Shown here: in pieces, positions 14,922-23,584 of the stretch | How positions within the stretch are numbered: position 1 is the stretch's first letter | Layout: each line of letters begins with the position of its first letter | Source: Sulfurimonas sp. | GTDB taxonomy: Bacteria > Campylobacterota > Campylobacteria > Campylobacterales > Sulfurimonadaceae | Assembly: GCA_013791885.1 (NCBI GenBank) | Contig: VMSZ01000011.1 | Span: 1-40,727 of the forward strand | Length of the DNA stretch: 40,727 nt | Direction: 5' to 3' | Notes under the pieces: model-generated | The model's input: the letters and a program-made list of their open reading frames with translations, nothing else | Told to the model about the DNA's origin: nothing | Databases searched by the model: none | Translations under genes and position numbers: made by a program

Positions 14922-14991
14922 AGATTGTCACGCTTCGCTCGCAATGACAACAGGGCGTCACTGCGAGACTTCGAAGAAGTCGCGGCAGTCT
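14922..14991. repeat. 70-bp palindromic dispersed repeat
   Basis: An imperfect inverted repeat: the left arm reads AGATTGTCACGCTTC then GCTCGCAATGAC, and the right arm is its diverged complement, containing GTCACTGCGAGACTTC and ending CGGCAGTCT. It ends 4 bases before the stop codon of the M16 peptidase gene and lies upstream of sulP. The ATTGCGAG...GAAGCAATCT pattern is that of palindromes found in many copies in several bacterial groups, as I recall. It may be a small non-autonomous mobile element or a terminator-like hairpin. Confidence 0.75.
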
Positions 14992-14995
14992 GAAT

Positions 14996-16294
14996 TTACT
15001 CCCCTTTTTTGAGTATAAGGGTCGTTGATTTGTCAAAATTGAAATATGTCTTTGCAGCCAGTTGTACATCCGCCGCAGTTACTTTTTTGATATCTTCTTC
15101 ATAATTTAAAAGCGGTGTGATATCTCCGCGAACTAAATAGCCTCCAAAAAGCTCTGCCACTGAAGTGGAGCTCTCCAAAGAGTAGATAAAGTCGCTTTTT
15201 GTATTGATTTTTATTTTTTCAAGCTCTGCTTGTGTCACCTCTGTTGTTTTCATCAGCTCAATCTCTTTAAGAAGCTCTTTTTCAACTTCTTCTGCACTTA
15301 TGCCAGGATTACAAGTTGCCAAGAAAACAAAGAGGCCCGGGTCTATATTTTCCATGTTATATGCATAGATTGAGTTGACAAGGCGTTTTTTATCTATAAG
15401 CTCTTTGTAAAGGCGTGAACTTTTTCCAGAATAGAGAATTTGAGAGAGCATACTCAAAGTAATTTGGTCTTTGTGCTGAAAGTTTGGAATATGAAAAGTA
15501 ATGGCAAGCATTTCTACTTCACTCTCTTTTTTTACAAGAACACGTTTTGCTCCGTTTTGTTCAGGTTCAACAAATTTAAATTCAGGGATTTTAGCAGTGT
15601 TGTTAATATCACCAAACTCTTTTTTCGCTTTTGCAAAAACTTCTTTTGGGTCAACATCGCCTGTAACCATCAAGATAGCATTGCTTGGTTGGTAGTATGT
15701 TGCATGAAAGTTTCTGATATCTTCAATTGTCCATGTCTGAATATCGTTCATAAAGCCAATCGGTGTCCAGTGGTACGGATGGTACACATAGGCATTGTTA
15801 AAGAGTGCAAAATAGAGGTAACCCATAGGATTGTTCTCAGTTCTCCAGCGTCTCTCTTCGGCTACGACGTCACGCTCAGGTTGGAATTCTTCATCTTTGA
15901 GGTTGAGGTTTTGCATAAGTTCTGCATACAACTCGATAGATTTGCCAAGATTTTGCGTGCTTGATTTGATGTAGTAGTGTGTGTAATCAAAACTTGTAGA
16001 AGCGTTGTTCATGCCGCCGATGCTTTTTACTTCTTTGTCAAATTCACCTGCGTCAAGGTTTTTTGTAGATTTGAAGTTCATATGTTCAAGCATATGCGCA
16101 ATGCCTGTTTTACCCATAATCTCGTTTCTGCTTCCAACTTTATAGAAAATATCTGTGCTGATAACATTGGTGTTGTTGTGAAGAGGAACTACAAAAATTT
16201 GTAGCCCGTTTTCAAGAGTCTGCGTTTCGTATTTTGGTAGAGATGATGCCATAAGTGTTCCTAAAATAAGTGTTGTAAGAAGTAATAATTTCAT
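14996..16294 (-). CDS. Exported M16-family zinc peptidase
   Basis: M16 peptidases are clamshell zinc proteases related to the mitochondrial processing peptidase. The inverted zinc motif HMLEH is at residues 67-71, and a downstream glutamate in ERDVVAEERRWR matches the usual third ligand about 70-80 residues later. Residues 1-18 look like a signal peptide (LLLTTLILGTLMASS), so it acts in the periplasm or envelope. At 432 residues it is one M16 half of the usual bacterial size. It begins 1 base after the pyrD stop. In Campylobacter the homologous gene sits between pyrD and dapA; here dapA is displaced by about 5 kb. Substrate unknown. Confidence 0.9.
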   Translation of the reverse strand: MKLLLLTTLILGTLMASSLPKYETQTLENGLQIFVVPLHNNTNVISTDIFYKVGSRNEIMGKTGIAHMLEHMNFKSTKNLDAGEFDKEVKSIGGMNNASTSFDYTHYYIKSSTQNLGKSIELYAELMQNLNLKDEEFQPERDVVAEERRWRTENNPMGYLYFALFNNAYVYHPYHWTPIGFMNDIQTWTIEDIRNFHATYYQPSNAILMVTGDVDPKEVFAKAKKEFGDINNTAKIPEFKFVEPEQNGAKRVLVKKESEVEMLAITFHIPNFQHKDQITLSMLSQILYSGKSSRLYKELIDKKRLVNSIYAYNMENIDPGLFVFLATCNPGISAEEVEKELLKEIELMKTTEVTQAELEKIKINTKSDFIYSLESSTSVAELFGGYLVRGDITPLLNYEEDIKKVTAADVQLAAKTYFNFDKSTTLILKKGE

Positions 16295-16295
16295 A

Positions 16296-17354
16296 TTATT
16301 TTCTGTCGGCTCCTATAGCCTCAGTGATGTTTGTGTAGCCATCTGCTTTTAAAAGCTCTATTAGCCCCAAGTTGATATCTCGTATCATGTCCGGACCGTG
16401 AAAAACAAGGCCGCTGTAGATTTGTACAAGAGATGCTCCCGCTTTGATGCGTTTGTAAGCTTCTGCAGCAGAGTCAATCCCGCCTACGGAGATAAGTGTA
16501 GTTTTGCCATAAAGTTCTTTGGCAATGGCTTCAAAAATCTCAAAACTTTTGTGTTTAAGAACTGCGCCGCTTAGTCCGCCGATATCTTTTGGATGTTTTA
16601 CAAGAGAATAATCTACAGTTGTGTTAGTTGCGATGATACCGTCAGCACCTTTTTCTACTGCCATTTTAGTAAGTGCGACAGCATCTGCAGGCGTCATGTC
16701 AGGGGCAATTTTAAGTAAAATAGGTTTATCTGTAAGTGCCTTTGCCTCAGCAAAAAGTCTTGTAATAAACTCTTCGTTTTGTAAATCTCTTAAGCCTGGA
16801 GTATTTGGTGAAGAGATGTTGATAACAATATAGTCACCCAAAGTGTGAAGCGCTTTGATGAGTGTTGTATAGTCGTTTATGGCTTCACTCTCAGGCGTTA
16901 CTTTGTTTTTCCCAATGTTTACACCGATTGGTGTTGTAAAAGGATAAAGTTTTTTGAGTCTTTGCTGTGCTTTGAGCAGACCTTCGTTGTTAAAACCCAT
17001 TGCGTTTTGAAGTGTCTCTTCTTCGATGTGGCGAAACATTCTAGGTTTAGGATTACCGTCTTGCGGTTTTGGTGTGATGGTTCCCACTTCTGTAAAACCA
17101 AAGCCTAAAGTTTGGATGCCGCGAATCATGGTTGCGTTTTTATCAAAGCCGGCACCAAGACCTACGGGGTTGTAAAAAGTACGGCCAAACAGCTCTTGAG
17201 TGAGCATGTCATCTGCAATAAAGTGAGACTTTAAAAATGAATTAAACGGAAGCTGGCATATATTTGGAAGAGCCAGTACGCAGGCTGCTATATGGTGAGC
17301 AGTTTCAGGATCTAGCTTGAAGAGTAAAGGTTTGATGGACTGATAATTTATCAT
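16296..17354 (-). CDS. pyrD: Dihydroorotate dehydrogenase, class 2 (quinone)
   Basis: PyrD oxidises dihydroorotate to orotate in pyrimidine synthesis and passes electrons to membrane quinone. The N-terminal INYQSIKPLLFKLDPE helix is the membrane-associated extension of class 2 enzymes. Other marks are NPVGLGAGFDKNA, NISSPNTPGLR with the class-2 catalytic serine, and the FMN-binding ISVGGIDSAAEAYKRI region. From ATG 17354 the protein has 352 residues. GTG 17366 would add MYHI-type residues and is less likely. A TATAAT lies at 17387-17392 (minus). It is translated just ahead of the M16 peptidase gene, with a 1-base gap. Confidence 0.95.
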   Translation of the reverse strand: MINYQSIKPLLFKLDPETAHHIAACVLALPNICQLPFNSFLKSHFIADDMLTQELFGRTFYNPVGLGAGFDKNATMIRGIQTLGFGFTEVGTITPKPQDGNPKPRMFRHIEEETLQNAMGFNNEGLLKAQQRLKKLYPFTTPIGVNIGKNKVTPESEAINDYTTLIKALHTLGDYIVINISSPNTPGLRDLQNEEFITRLFAEAKALTDKPILLKIAPDMTPADAVALTKMAVEKGADGIIATNTTVDYSLVKHPKDIGGLSGAVLKHKSFEIFEAIAKELYGKTTLISVGGIDSAAEAYKRIKAGASLVQIYSGLVFHGPDMIRDINLGLIELLKADGYTNITEAIGADRK

Positions 17355-17386
17355 AATGTGGTACACTCACTTTTAAAAATTTAGAG

Positions 17387-17392
17387 ATTATA
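17387..17392 (-). promoter_or_regulatory. Candidate -10 box for pyrD
   Basis: TATAAT on the minus strand, about 33 bases before ATG 17354, in the 85-base gap shared with the divergent DJ-1 gene. There is no clear -35 box. Confidence 0.45.
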
Positions 17393-17439
17393 CTAGAATA
17401 TAGGTAAAGGTTTTATAAACACTTTTTAAAGGATTTACA

Positions 17440-18009
17440 ATGAAAACAGTCTTAGTTCCAATAGCAAAAGGTTTTGAAGAGATAGAAGCCGTCTCAATAA
17501 TAGATGTTTTACGAAGAGCGCATATAGATGTGGTCGTTGCATCCCTTGATGGTTCAGCTTTGATTGTAGGTGCGAATGGCATTACTATAGAAACAGATAC
17601 AAATATTCATAATATTCACGCAGATATTTTGGACATGATTGTTCTTCCCGGGGGTTGGGATGGAACAAACGCACTCGCAGAAGATGCCAATGTGCAAAGA
17701 CTCCTTAAAGAGATGGATGCCAAAGGCAAATATATTGCCGCCATCTGCGCCGCTCCTTTTGCTCTGCACAAAGCAGGCGTTTTAAAAGAAAAATTTACCT
17801 GTTACCCTTCGGTTGAAGAACACATACGCATAGAAGGGTATCAAGATGACCGTGCTATGGTCGTAGAAGACGGCAATGTCATGACATCGCGCGGGCCGGG
17901 AACTGCCATCTGTTTTGCGCTTGCAATTGTGAAAAAACTCAAAGGCGAAGAGGCTTGTAAAACTCTTAAAGAAGGGCTTTTGGCTACCTACTGCGACGCC
18001 TCTGTCTAA
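17440..18009 (+). CDS. DJ-1/PfpI family protein
   Basis: A 189-residue member of the DJ-1/ThiJ/PfpI superfamily, the size and motif order of the DJ-1 branch. GFEEIEAV carries the conserved glutamate near residue 14, LPGGWDGTNAL forms the next block, and YIAAICAAPFAL holds the nucleophilic Cys103. Reported roles for relatives include chaperone, glyoxalase-like or deglycase activity under oxidative stress; which applies here is unknown. The start ATG follows AAAGGA. It is divergent from pyrD and followed by an inverted repeat at 18036-18056. Confidence 0.88.
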   Translation: MKTVLVPIAKGFEEIEAVSIIDVLRRAHIDVVVASLDGSALIVGANGITIETDTNIHNIHADILDMIVLPGGWDGTNALAEDANVQRLLKEMDAKGKYIAAICAAPFALHKAGVLKEKFTCYPSVEEHIRIEGYQDDRAMVVEDGNVMTSRGPGTAICFALAIVKKLKGEEACKTLKEGLLATYCDASV

Positions 18010-18035
18010 ACGATATTTCTTCTTGTCTTAGAGCC

Positions 18036-18056
18036 GAAGTAATATTAAATTACTTC
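18036..18056 (+). terminator. Inverted repeat after the DJ-1 gene, possible terminator
   Basis: Perfect 8-bp arms GAAGTAAT and ATTACTTC flank a five-base ATTAA loop, 27 bases after the stop codon. No T tract follows, so it could instead be an operator palindrome in front of dnaE. Confidence 0.4.
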
Positions 18057-18074
18057 ACTTTAAGTCAAATCCAC

Positions 18075-18080
18075 TATAAT
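18075..18080 (+). promoter_or_regulatory. Candidate -10 box for dnaE
   Basis: TATAAT 38 bases before the dnaE ATG. A second TATAAT at 18101-18106 is too close to the start codon unless the message is nearly leaderless. No -35 hexamer is evident. Confidence 0.45.
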
Positions 18081-18117
18081 CAAATTTCTAATTTATCAAA
18101 TATAATCAGGCAATAAT

Positions 18118-21100
18118 ATGAGCAAACAACCATTTACACATCTTCATCTTCACACAGAATACTCACTCCTTGATGGAGCAAATAAAATTACAAACTTAGT
18201 ATCGCGTGCCAAAGAACTTGGGATGACTTCTATCGCCATGACGGACCACGGCAATATGTTTGGAGCGATTGATTTTTATCAGCAGATGAGAGAAGCGGGA
18301 ATTAAGCCTATTATCGGGATGGAAGGCTACATTCATAACGGCGATACAATGGATGATAAAAGCACAAAACAGCGTTTTCATATCTGCCTATTTGCCAAAA
18401 ATCAAAAAGGGTATGAGAATCTCATGTACCTTTCGTCTAAGGCGTTTATAGACGGGTTTTATTATTTTCCGCGTATTAACAAAAAAGAGCTTGCAGAACA
18501 TTCTGAAGGACTTGTCTGTACTTCTGCCTGTCTTCAGGGTGAGGTAAACTGGCATTTAAATCTTGCCAATGATAGAAATGTAAAAAACGGTGCGCTTGGT
18601 TTTGAGGGTGCAAAAACTGTTGCGCTAGAGTATAAAAAAATTTTTGGAGAAGATTTTTATTTGGAGATTATGCGTCACGGTATCGGTGACCAGCTTTTCA
18701 TAGATGACCAGATTTTAAAAATTTCCAAAGAGACGGGTATTAAAGTCGTTGCAACCAATGACACGCACTACACGTATCCGGGTGATGCGCAGTACCATGA
18801 GGCTTTTATGTGTATCGGGATGAATAAACTCTACGATGACCCTAACCGTATGCGTCACTCTGTCCATGAATTTTACTTGAAGTCTCCAGAACAGATGGCA
18901 AGACTTTTTGCTGACATTCCAGAAGCGCTCGAACATACACAAGAGATTGTAGAGAAGTGTAATTTGGAGTTAAAACTCGGAGACCCAACCCCTCCAAATT
19001 TCAAATTTACGCCAGAATATGCAGCAAATGACGGGCTGAATATTGACTATGCCAATGACGCGCCGCTTCCTGCTGAAGCTTCAAAAGATGAAAAAAGAGC
19101 ATGGAAAAGTTCAGCTGACAAAAACGACGCGGAGTACTTCATCTACCGCTGCAAACTCGGACTTGAAAAACGCCTTGTGCATGTTCCGACACAAAAGCAT
19201 GAAGAGTACAGAGCGAGACTTGAGTTTGAGATGAAAATCATCAACGATATGAAGTTCCCCGGTTATATGCTCATCGTTTGGGACTTTGTGAAGGTTGCTA
19301 AAGAGATGGGAATTGCTGTTGGACCGGGACGCGGTTCTGCTGCTGGAAGTCTCGTAGCTTATTCGCTCGACATTACCGACATCGACCCGATGAAGTACGA
19401 TTTGCTTTTTGAGAGATTTCTCAATCCTGAACGTGTAAGTATGCCCGATATCGATATGGACTTTATGCAGGCGCGCCGCGGTGAGATTATTGAGTATGTG
19501 GTCAATAAATACGGGCGCAATCAGGTTGCGCAGATTATAACTTTTGGTTCGCTTCTTGCAAAAGGGGTTATTCGTGACGTTGCCCGTGTTTTGGATATGC
19601 CGCTTTCTCAAGCTGACAAAATGGCCAAACTCATTCCTGATGAGCTTGGAATTACCCTCAACGGAAAGTCTAAAAAAGGTGAGTATATTGACGGTGCTTA
19701 CCAAAAAGAGCCAAAACTCAAAGAACTTATAGAAAGCGATGCAAACGCAGCGAGAGTATGGGAATTTGCCAAAAAACTTGAAGGGCTTAAACGCAACTCA
19801 GGAATGCACGCCGCGGGTGTGGTCATTTCCAATGAAGAGCTTTGGCATAAAACCCCAATCTATAAACCCTCAGGCGAGACAACTTTTGTTACGCAGTATT
19901 CGCTCAACTACCTTGAAGATGTAGATCTCATTAAGTTCGACTTTTTGGGACTTAAAACGCTCGATGTTATTGACAATGCCATTAAACTCATAAAACACAG
20001 ATATAACAAGGCGATAGAGTGGCACGCCATAGATGAGAATGACCCAAAAGTGTACGAGGTTATCCGCAGTGGCGCGACTATCGGGATGTTCCAGATAGAG
20101 TCCTCGGGTATGCAGGATTTGAACAAACGTCTCAAACCCGACAGCTTTGAAGACTTGATTGCGGTCTTGGCACTTTACAGACCGGGTCCGATGGAATCTG
20201 GGATGCTTGACAGTTTCATTGAACGTAAACATGGACGTGAAAAAATCGAATACACCTTTCCTGCTATGGAAGCGATTCTTGGAAACACCTACGGGGTCAT
20301 CGTCTACCAAGAACAGGTCATGCAGATTGTTCAGACTATCGGCGGTTTTTCTCTTGGATATTCGGACATTATCCGCCGTGCGATGGGGAAAAAGAAAGAT
20401 ATGTCTGCCTACAATGACGAGTTCGCCAGCGGTGCCAAAGGGCAGGGTTATGACTATGACAAAGCCTCCAAACTCTTTGACCTCATAGAAAAGTTTGCAG
20501 GTTACGGTTTTAATAAATCTCACTCAGCGGCGTATGCGATGGTAACTTTTCAGACAGCGTGGCTCAAAACTTACTATCCAAACGAGTTTATGGCGGCGCT
20601 TTTAACCTCTGACAAAGACAATATGGACAAAGTCGTTCGTTACATTGATGAGGTAAAACGCATGGGGATTGAACTTTCACCTCCCGATGTCTGCCATTCT
20701 CAGTTGGAATTTTCTGCCATTACAAAAGATAACAAAGAGGTTATTCTTTTTGGTTTGGGCGCTATTAAAGGGGTTGGTAACTCTGCGGTTATGTCCATTC
20801 TTGAAGCAAGAAAAGAGGGCGGGGAATTTACTTCCATTCAGGACTTTGTTAACAGAATCGACCCTTCAAAAGTCAACAAACGCTTTGTGGAATCGGGCAT
20901 AAAGTCAGGTGCGTTTGACAGGTTCGGCTATTCAAGAAAAGCACTGCTTGACCAGCTTGATTTGATGGTTGAGACTGCAAAAGATGCTTCAAACGCAAAG
21001 AAAAACGCAATGGGAAGTCTTTTTGGAGATGACGCTGAAATAACAACTGTTGAGATAAAACTTAAAAACTCTGAAGAGTATACGCTCAAAGAGATTCTGG

Positions 21101-21720
21101 AGTTTGAAAAAGAGACTTTAGGTTTTTACGTTTCCGGACATCCTCTGGATGAGTATAGAGCACAGCTTGATGATTTGAAATATACACTCTCTTCAGAGTT
21201 AGAAAACATCAAAGACGGTTCGCAGGCGGTTTTTATAGGAAAAGTGGAAGATATTCAGAAAAAAATGTCTAAAAAAGGGAACCAGTTTGGGATAGTCAGT
21301 CTTATGGACTTTCATGGAAACGTCGAGATTATGCTTTTTGAAGACAAACTCAGACAGCTTCAGGAAATGGATTTAAATGAACCGGTTGCGTTTAAGGTTC
21401 AAGTAACGCATACAGAGATGTTTACCCGTATAAGTGTCAATAAAATCATGACACTCAAAGAGGCGAAAAAAGAGACCAAAAAAGTAAAAACAGAGATTCA
21501 GGAAAAACCTCAAGAGCCTTTGAACTTGGCAGTAAGACTGGATTCAAATATGAAAGTTTTAGAAGATTTATATGTGACCATCAGAAGAAATCCTGGCAAT
21601 AGACCTATAAGCGTTACTATTATTTCAAAACTTCATAATGTTGTCATTGAGTCGGCAATCAGAGTGGACAATAAAATCATTGCAGAGCTACAAGGCAATC
21701 CATTTGTGGATATTTTGTAA
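18118..21720 (+). CDS. dnaE: DNA polymerase III alpha subunit
   Basis: DnaE is the replicative polymerase subunit of the holoenzyme. The 1200-residue protein opens with a PHP domain (HLHLHTEYSLLDG, TDHGNMFGAIDFY) and continues with the polymerase core GPGRGSAAGSLVAY. The catalytic aspartates are Asp444 and Asp446 in MPDIDMDF, and GMHAAGVVIS and GYGFNKSHSAAYA follow. The C-terminal part has helix-hairpin-helix motifs, an OB fold (about residues 1030-1110) and a tau-binding tail. Length is normal for a DnaE1-type enzyme. It is followed after 46 bases by a c-di-GMP gene in the same direction with no terminator between, so read-through is likely. Confidence 0.97.
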   Translation: MSKQPFTHLHLHTEYSLLDGANKITNLVSRAKELGMTSIAMTDHGNMFGAIDFYQQMREAGIKPIIGMEGYIHNGDTMDDKSTKQRFHICLFAKNQKGYENLMYLSSKAFIDGFYYFPRINKKELAEHSEGLVCTSACLQGEVNWHLNLANDRNVKNGALGFEGAKTVALEYKKIFGEDFYLEIMRHGIGDQLFIDDQILKISKETGIKVVATNDTHYTYPGDAQYHEAFMCIGMNKLYDDPNRMRHSVHEFYLKSPEQMARLFADIPEALEHTQEIVEKCNLELKLGDPTPPNFKFTPEYAANDGLNIDYANDAPLPAEASKDEKRAWKSSADKNDAEYFIYRCKLGLEKRLVHVPTQKHEEYRARLEFEMKIINDMKFPGYMLIVWDFVKVAKEMGIAVGPGRGSAAGSLVAYSLDITDIDPMKYDLLFERFLNPERVSMPDIDMDFMQARRGEIIEYVVNKYGRNQVAQIITFGSLLAKGVIRDVARVLDMPLSQADKMAKLIPDELGITLNGKSKKGEYIDGAYQKEPKLKELIESDANAARVWEFAKKLEGLKRNSGMHAAGVVISNEELWHKTPIYKPSGETTFVTQYSLNYLEDVDLIKFDFLGLKTLDVIDNAIKLIKHRYNKAIEWHAIDENDPKVYEVIRSGATIGMFQIESSGMQDLNKRLKPDSFEDLIAVLALYRPGPMESGMLDSFIERKHGREKIEYTFPAMEAILGNTYGVIVYQEQVMQIVQTIGGFSLGYSDIIRRAMGKKKDMSAYNDEFASGAKGQGYDYDKASKLFDLIEKFAGYGFNKSHSAAYAMVTFQTAWLKTYYPNEFMAALLTSDKDNMDKVVRYIDEVKRMGIELSPPDVCHSQLEFSAITKDNKEVILFGLGAIKGVGNSAVMSILEARKEGGEFTSIQDFVNRIDPSKVNKRFVESGIKSGAFDRFGYSRKALLDQLDLMVETAKDASNAKKNAMGSLFGDDAEITTVEIKLKNSEEYTLKEILEFEKETLGFYVSGHPLDEYRAQLDDLKYTLSSELENIKDGSQAVFIGKVEDIQKKMSKKGNQFGIVSLMDFHGNVEIMLFEDKLRQLQEMDLNEPVAFKVQVTHTEMFTRISVNKIMTLKEAKKETKKVKTEIQEKPQEPLNLAVRLDSNMKVLEDLYVTIRRNPGNRPISVTIISKLHNVVIESAIRVDNKIIAELQGNPFVDIL

Positions 21721-21766
21721 AAAAAATAGTAAAATAAAATAAAAAATAATTAGTGAGGGGTTGATT

Positions 21767-23563
21767 ATGCCATTTGAACTCAAAGATTTACAAGAGCACA
21801 ACTCGGAACTCTTAAATCTCTTAACTCAACACTTACCAGATATGCTGTGGGTGAAGGACTTAGAAGGTAAATACATTTATGCCAATCAAGCTATTTGTGA
21901 TGGTTTACTTATGGCCAAAGATGTGAATGAACCTATCGGTAAAGGGGATGTTTTTTTTGCTTTGCGTGAGAGAGAGGCGCATACGGACAAGCCTGATTGG
22001 CATACTTTTGGAGAATTGTGTTTTAATAGTGACATAGATGTCATCGAACAAAATAAAGCCATGAAGTTTGAAGAGTATGGCAATGTCAAAGGTAAGCTCA
22101 TGTACTTGGAAGTGTATAAAGCTCCTTTTTACAATAAAAAAGGAGAGATTATCGGTACTGTCGGTGCCGGACGCGATATAACGCAGCTCAAAAAAATACA
22201 GTCAGATTTACAAAGAAGCCTCAAAAAACTTGATGACCAAAGAGAAGCGCTTGATTATCAGGCAAATCATGACAAACTCACGGATTTGCCTAATCGTGTT
22301 CTTTTTTTAGACAGGTTGCATCAGTCAATTATTTTAGCGCAAAGAAACAGGCAAAAAGTAGCTCTTTTATTTATTGACCTCGATCATTTCAAAGAGATAA
22401 ACGACTCACTCGGACATGACATCGGGGATAAAATATTACTTGAATTTACAAAAAGAATTCATACGAAAATTTTGCCCACCGATACTCTCTCAAGACTTGG
22501 AGGAGATGAGTTTTGCGTGATTTTAAATGACATTACCGATGTTGAAGCTATCTCAACTTTTATAAGTGAAATCGTGGAAGCGTGCAAGGGTGCATTTATG
22601 GTTGACACTCAGGTTTTATATGTCAGCATGAGCATTGGTGTGGCTGTGTACCCAAATGACGGTGACAGTGCAAGAACGCTTTTAAAAAATGCGGATGCCG
22701 CGATGTATAAAGCAAAAGATAATGGTAGAAATACCTATGCTTTTTATGATGAAGAGATGTCAAGCAAAGCTATGGAGAGAGTTTTTTTAGAGACAGAACT
22801 CAGAAAAGCATTTGTAAATGATCACTTATGCGTCTATTTTCAACCACAAATGAATGCTTTAACCAATGAACTTATCGGCATGGAAGCTCTTGTTAGATGG
22901 GAACATCCCACTATGGGACTTATATTTCCAAACAAATTTATTCCCCTTGCCGAGGCAGCAGGTCTTATAGTAGAGCTAGACAGAATTGTCATAACAAAGG
23001 CCATTACCCAATATAAAAAATGGAAACTTGCAGGCTATAAGCCCGGTAAAATCGCCATCAATCTAACAGCTAAACAGCTTGAAGAGGATGATTTTATCAG
23101 CTTCTTAACTACTTTGTTCGCGTCAAAAAAATGTATTCATGAGAATATAGAGTTTGAAGTAACAGAGAGTCAAATCATGAAAAATCCCGAAAAATCAATA
23201 GCCATTTTAAAACAAATCAATGAGTTTGGCATTTCTATTGCAATTGATGATTTTGGAACAGGATACTCTTCGCTTGCATACTTAAAAAAATTACCGATTA
23301 ATAAACTCAAAATTGATAAATCGTTTATAGATGATTTACCAAATAATTCTGATGATGTAATTATTACTAAGAGTATTATAAGTTTATGTGAAAACTTAAA
23401 TTTAAGTGTTTTGGCAGAAGGGGTGGAAACACTTGAGCAAAGAGATTTTTTACTTGAAAATGGATGCCATCTTATTCAGGGCTATCTTTACTCAAAAGCG
23501 GTTAATGCAGAAGATATGACAAAATTACTTGAAAAGTTTAGAATAATAGATTTGAATATATAA
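21767..23563 (+). CDS. PAS-GGDEF-EAL cyclic-di-GMP synthase/phosphodiesterase
   Basis: A 598-residue cytoplasmic signalling protein with no membrane segments. The PAS sensor spans about residues 10-140 (DMLWVKDLEGKYIYANQA). The GGDEF domain follows, with FIDLDHFKEIND and an intact LGGDEF at about 244-249. The EAL domain begins with GMEALVRWEHP and keeps the catalytic set: INLTAKQL, FEVTES, AIDDFGTGYSSL, the Lys of LKIDKSF, LAEGVET and QGYLYSKA. Both synthesis and breakdown of c-di-GMP are therefore possible. No RxxD inhibition site is seen in front of GGDEF. ATG 21767 follows GAGGGG; the TTG 6 bases before is rejected. Confidence 0.93.
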   Translation: MPFELKDLQEHNSELLNLLTQHLPDMLWVKDLEGKYIYANQAICDGLLMAKDVNEPIGKGDVFFALREREAHTDKPDWHTFGELCFNSDIDVIEQNKAMKFEEYGNVKGKLMYLEVYKAPFYNKKGEIIGTVGAGRDITQLKKIQSDLQRSLKKLDDQREALDYQANHDKLTDLPNRVLFLDRLHQSIILAQRNRQKVALLFIDLDHFKEINDSLGHDIGDKILLEFTKRIHTKILPTDTLSRLGGDEFCVILNDITDVEAISTFISEIVEACKGAFMVDTQVLYVSMSIGVAVYPNDGDSARTLLKNADAAMYKAKDNGRNTYAFYDEEMSSKAMERVFLETELRKAFVNDHLCVYFQPQMNALTNELIGMEALVRWEHPTMGLIFPNKFIPLAEAAGLIVELDRIVITKAITQYKKWKLAGYKPGKIAINLTAKQLEEDDFISFLTTLFASKKCIHENIEFEVTESQIMKNPEKSIAILKQINEFGISIAIDDFGTGYSSLAYLKKLPINKLKIDKSFIDDLPNNSDDVIITKSIISLCENLNLSVLAEGVETLEQRDFLLENGCHLIQGYLYSKAVNAEDMTKLLEKFRIIDLNI

Positions 23564-23584
23564 AATTTAGTGGGAGATTTATGG

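Noticed and set aside
15440-15964. A 174-codon plus-strand open frame opposite the M16 peptidase
   Set aside because: Antisense to a well supported peptidase gene, and its translation is dominated by Phe, Cys and Val without a recognisable fold.
18036-18056. The inverted repeat before dnaE as a firm intrinsic terminator
   Set aside because: The stem is A/T-rich and no T tract follows, so it is listed only as a possible terminator.
19111-20523. Long minus-strand open frames inside dnaE
   Set aside because: They are shadows of the dnaE coding sequence; their translations show no motifs and the plus strand is unquestionably dnaE.
23247-23282. The DDFGTGYSS region of the PAS-GGDEF-EAL protein read as degenerate
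   Set aside because: On checking each EAL motif the catalytic residues are all present, so the domain is taken as active.
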